From: Sipunculus nudus
Lineage: Eukaryota > Annelida > Sipuncula > Golfingiida > Sipunculidae
NCBI GenBank assembly: GCA_026874595.1
Contig: CM049320.1
Span: forward strand, 11,249,964 to 11,313,963
Reading direction: 5' to 3'
Length of the DNA: 64,000 nt
The notes beneath the pieces are model-generated. The model had not been told where the DNA came from. It did no database searches and was given only the letters and a program-made list of their open reading frames with translations. Each line of letters opens with the position of its first letter. The stretch's first letter is position 1. The translations under genes were made by a program, and so were the position numbers. Shown piece after piece: positions 62,263-64,000 of the stretch.

Positions 62263-62451
62263 TGTTACGAAGAGGGGAAAATATTGGGCAGATCACGGTT
62301 TCGAACCCCTTTCGGTGGCGCCTAAGTCCAGCGTACCAACCGCTTCGCTAGCAAAGCAAGCTTCATTAGCGAGATAGTTCGGTCCCCGTAATACACCCCC
62401 TCGTTAGAGGGTTCTGCTATCAGAACAAGACTAATTATCCCAGGAGTTACA
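62263..62451 (-). mobile_element. LTR-like repeat with tRNA-like boxes, copy C (189 bp)
   Basis: On the minus strand it runs from TGTAACTCC (62451) to CGTAACA (62263). It contains GGACCGAACTATCTCGC, a perfect A-box TAGCGAAGCGG within GCTAGCGAAGCGGTTGG, GGCGCCACC and the B-box GGTTCGAAACC. The TATA-like box is replaced by GTATTACGGG. It abuts the SINE body. Confidence 0.68.
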
Positions 62452-62494
62452 CTTTGGTGAGCTTATTCCCTGTCATAAAGTTTACCGTCACGTT

Positions 62495-62507
62495 GGACGA
62501 GCCCCCA
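62495..62507 (-). promoter_or_regulatory. Primer-binding-site-like motif (tRNA-Pro complement)
   Basis: TGGGGGCTCGTCC on the minus strand lies three bases beyond the TAACA end of the neighbouring LTR-like unit. It equals the first 13 bases of the well-known tRNA-Pro primer-binding site. Position, spacing and sequence all fit priming of reverse transcription. Confidence 0.65.
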
Positions 62508-62510
62508 TTT

Positions 62511-62707
62511 TGTTACGAAAACAAATTTTTCAGGGGAAAACACAGGGCCAATCCCGGATTCGAACCCATGTCGGTGGCGCACAAGTCCGGCGTACCAACC
62601 GTTTCTCTAGAAAAGCAAATTTCACTAGAGAGACAGTTCAGTCCGCTTTTATGTCACCCCGTAAGAATGTATTCAATCTAGGAGAGAGAGAGCCGAGCGT
62701 TTTAACA
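62511..62707 (-). mobile_element. LTR-like repeat with TATA, tRNA-like A/B boxes, copy D (197 bp)
   Basis: Read on the minus strand it starts TGTTAAAACGCTCGG at 62707 and ends CGTAACA at 62511, so the ends are the inverted pair TGTTA/TAACA expected of an LTR. Inside, in order: a CT run, ACATAAAAGCGG (62643-62654, a TATA-like box), ACTGAACTGTCTC, TAGAGAAACGG (A-box), GCGCCACC, and the B-box GGGTTCGAATCCGGG at about 62560-62574. The primer-binding-like motif follows. No gag or pol is present, so it is at most a terminal-repeat-in-miniature type or decayed element. Frames read across it on the plus strand are shadows. Confidence 0.7.
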
Positions 62708-63180
62708 GTCGACTGTAATGGCCCCCTACTTCTTCTTTACAATACTCAACTATATGGTTAACTTGTAACTATACAAAATGTGTTCATGTTGTGCTAGTAG
62801 AAGAGCATCCGAAGACCGCATACGTCCACGCAGTCCGATCGAGTAACTTTCAAACTTCATTCAAATATTCCTGATTTTTTAAACCTCACATTCACAGCTC
62901 ACAGATACACGTATATCTAACAAACAGTTTACACTTTATCAGCACCTAGATCCGGGGGAATAACCTGCCAGATATCATTAACTGTTCCTGTTTTCTTCAA
63001 AAAGTTTCATTCAGAAAATACATTACTGTCTACAGTAGATCTATAAGTATAGAAATTAAGAGACAAGCAAACATGGCATTTTAGCAGGGGCGTAGGCAGA
63101 AGATACCAAAGTGGAGAGGGGATGGGAGTGGCTGCAGGCATACCCATTACACATTACGCTATTACCATGGTCCACACGCC

Positions 63181-63184
<4 letters not shown>
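62708..63184. other. Non-coding stretch
   Basis: Nothing recognised. A GCAGGGGCGTAGGCAG string near 63084 resembles the GGGGCGTC start of dispersed repeat X, but the similarity stops there. Confidence 0.5.

Positions 63185-63228
<44 letters not shown>
63185..63228. repeat. (TA)n microsatellite
   Basis: About 44 bp of TA. Confidence 0.96.
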
Positions 63229-63230
<2 letters not shown>

Positions 63231-63334
63231 CCTTATATCTTGAGACAAGCGGGTTTTCTTTAGTAATAATTTAACTATAGAGTTGTCCGGAATATCGAGT
63301 CTGTAACTTTAGCAGTCTGTAACGACATCAGCGT

Positions 63335-63375
63335 GGTATTAGACTTAAGCGAGTTCGACACAACGAGGTTTCACC

Positions 63376-63376
<1 letters not shown>
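63335..63376 (-). mobile_element. Possible pogo/Tigger-like terminal fragment
   Basis: On the minus strand it reads ACGGTGAAACCTCGTTGTGT then CGAACTCGCTTAAG. This resembles pogo/Tigger-type ends in general form (GTGAAACCTC...AACGAAC). No opposite end or transposase was found, so this is weak. Confidence 0.3.

Positions 63377-63425
<49 letters not shown>
63377..63425. repeat. (TA)n microsatellite
   Basis: About 49 bp of TA. Confidence 0.96.
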
Positions 63426-63428
<3 letters not shown>

Positions 63429-64000
63429 CTTCATTCCTTTAGACAGGCGGGCCGCCCCGCTATTATTGACTCGTGAAAAACAAAATGTGTTTGGACGGTT
63501 GAGATGGTTATCTAAGACATTTTAGATTCTGCCCAAAATCTTCTTCAAATTCCAATATTCTTTTACATTTTAATACTCAGAACTAAAAAAAACAGTTAAT
63601 AGATCATTAATGAAAATCAATCAGCTTTTCCTTCAAATGTACGTTTGAAATGCATGATTCCTTATCTCCAGCTTCTCAGGTAGCTCATGACATTCAGAAA
63701 TAATGTCCCCGGAATTTCTCTCTTTGTATGAATTGTTGCAGATGAAAGTGTACACTAATGAAATGAAACAATTTTAAGAATAATTTCATACTATAAATTT
63801 TCTAGGGCGTTGTAAGTTTAATCTACATATTATTTGTAAATTTGGATGGGGGGGCTGCCTGGCCCCTGCGGCACCCTCCAGGTTACTCCCTGTATTAATG
63901 CGAACAAACACGTATCAGATCAGATCATAACAATTACCCCTGTAAAAATTATGAACAATATACAGGTGTCATTGAAAGATCTGCACATGTTTTAACCTCT
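63426..64000. other. Non-coding stretch at window end
   Basis: No feature recognised. GGATGGGGGGGCTGCCTGG near 63844 is a local G-rich patch. Confidence 0.5.

Noticed and set aside
62454-62761. Two overlapping plus-strand frames
   Set aside because: Both are antisense reads through the LTR-like unit.

Overview
The window looks like nuclear DNA of a marine invertebrate, most likely a mollusc. This is an inference. The sequence is AT-rich and full of long TA dinucleotide runs and poly-G/C tracts. It carries tRNA-derived repeat heads, a decayed CR1/L2-type LINE tail, and arrays of 145-155 bp units ending in (ACGG)n that resemble the bivalve 'pearl'/Helitron-associated repeats. No bacterial operon, CRISPR array, rRNA gene or complete conventional multi-exon gene is visible.

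Layout. 1-1154: AT-rich, nothing recognised. 1155-8201: a 7-kb minisatellite of a 20-bp unit with a higher-order duplication of about 2.3 kb. 8235-12000: copies of an LTR-like repeat and microsatellites. 12-25 kb: TA tracts, a dead LINE 3' end (17900-18915) and degenerate short repeats. 25111-26342: a well-bounded non-autonomous DNA transposon with long terminal inverted repeats and a 9-bp target duplication. 26-33 kb: sparse sequence with one 42-bp tandem array. 33-40 kb: two candidate cysteine-rich coding exons and a fold-back repeat. 40983-42543: a 1.56-kb polypyrimidine tract. 43-50 kb: several duplicated or inverted dispersed repeats. 49-51 kb and 56.3-58.1 kb: two diverged arrays of ~150-bp units with ACGG-type microsatellites. 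58515 onward: a SINE, a hairpin and a small candidate secreted peptide precursor (61872-62027). 62145-62707: a cluster of SINE and LTR-like units. The window ends in TA tracts.

The most unusual item is the LTR-like repeat, best seen at 62495-62707 and 8374-8530. It has TGTTA/TAACA ends and a TATA-like box. Inside it are tRNA-like A and B boxes. Outside it lies a 13-nt match to a tRNA-Pro primer-binding site. It would be an LTR carrying an internal RNA polymerase III-type promoter. The best coding candidates are the 51-residue secreted peptide with a Gly-Lys end at 61872 and the six-cysteine secreted protein exon at 39515; both rest on sequence features only. Long reading frames in the minisatellite and the CT tract are artefacts of repeat composition.
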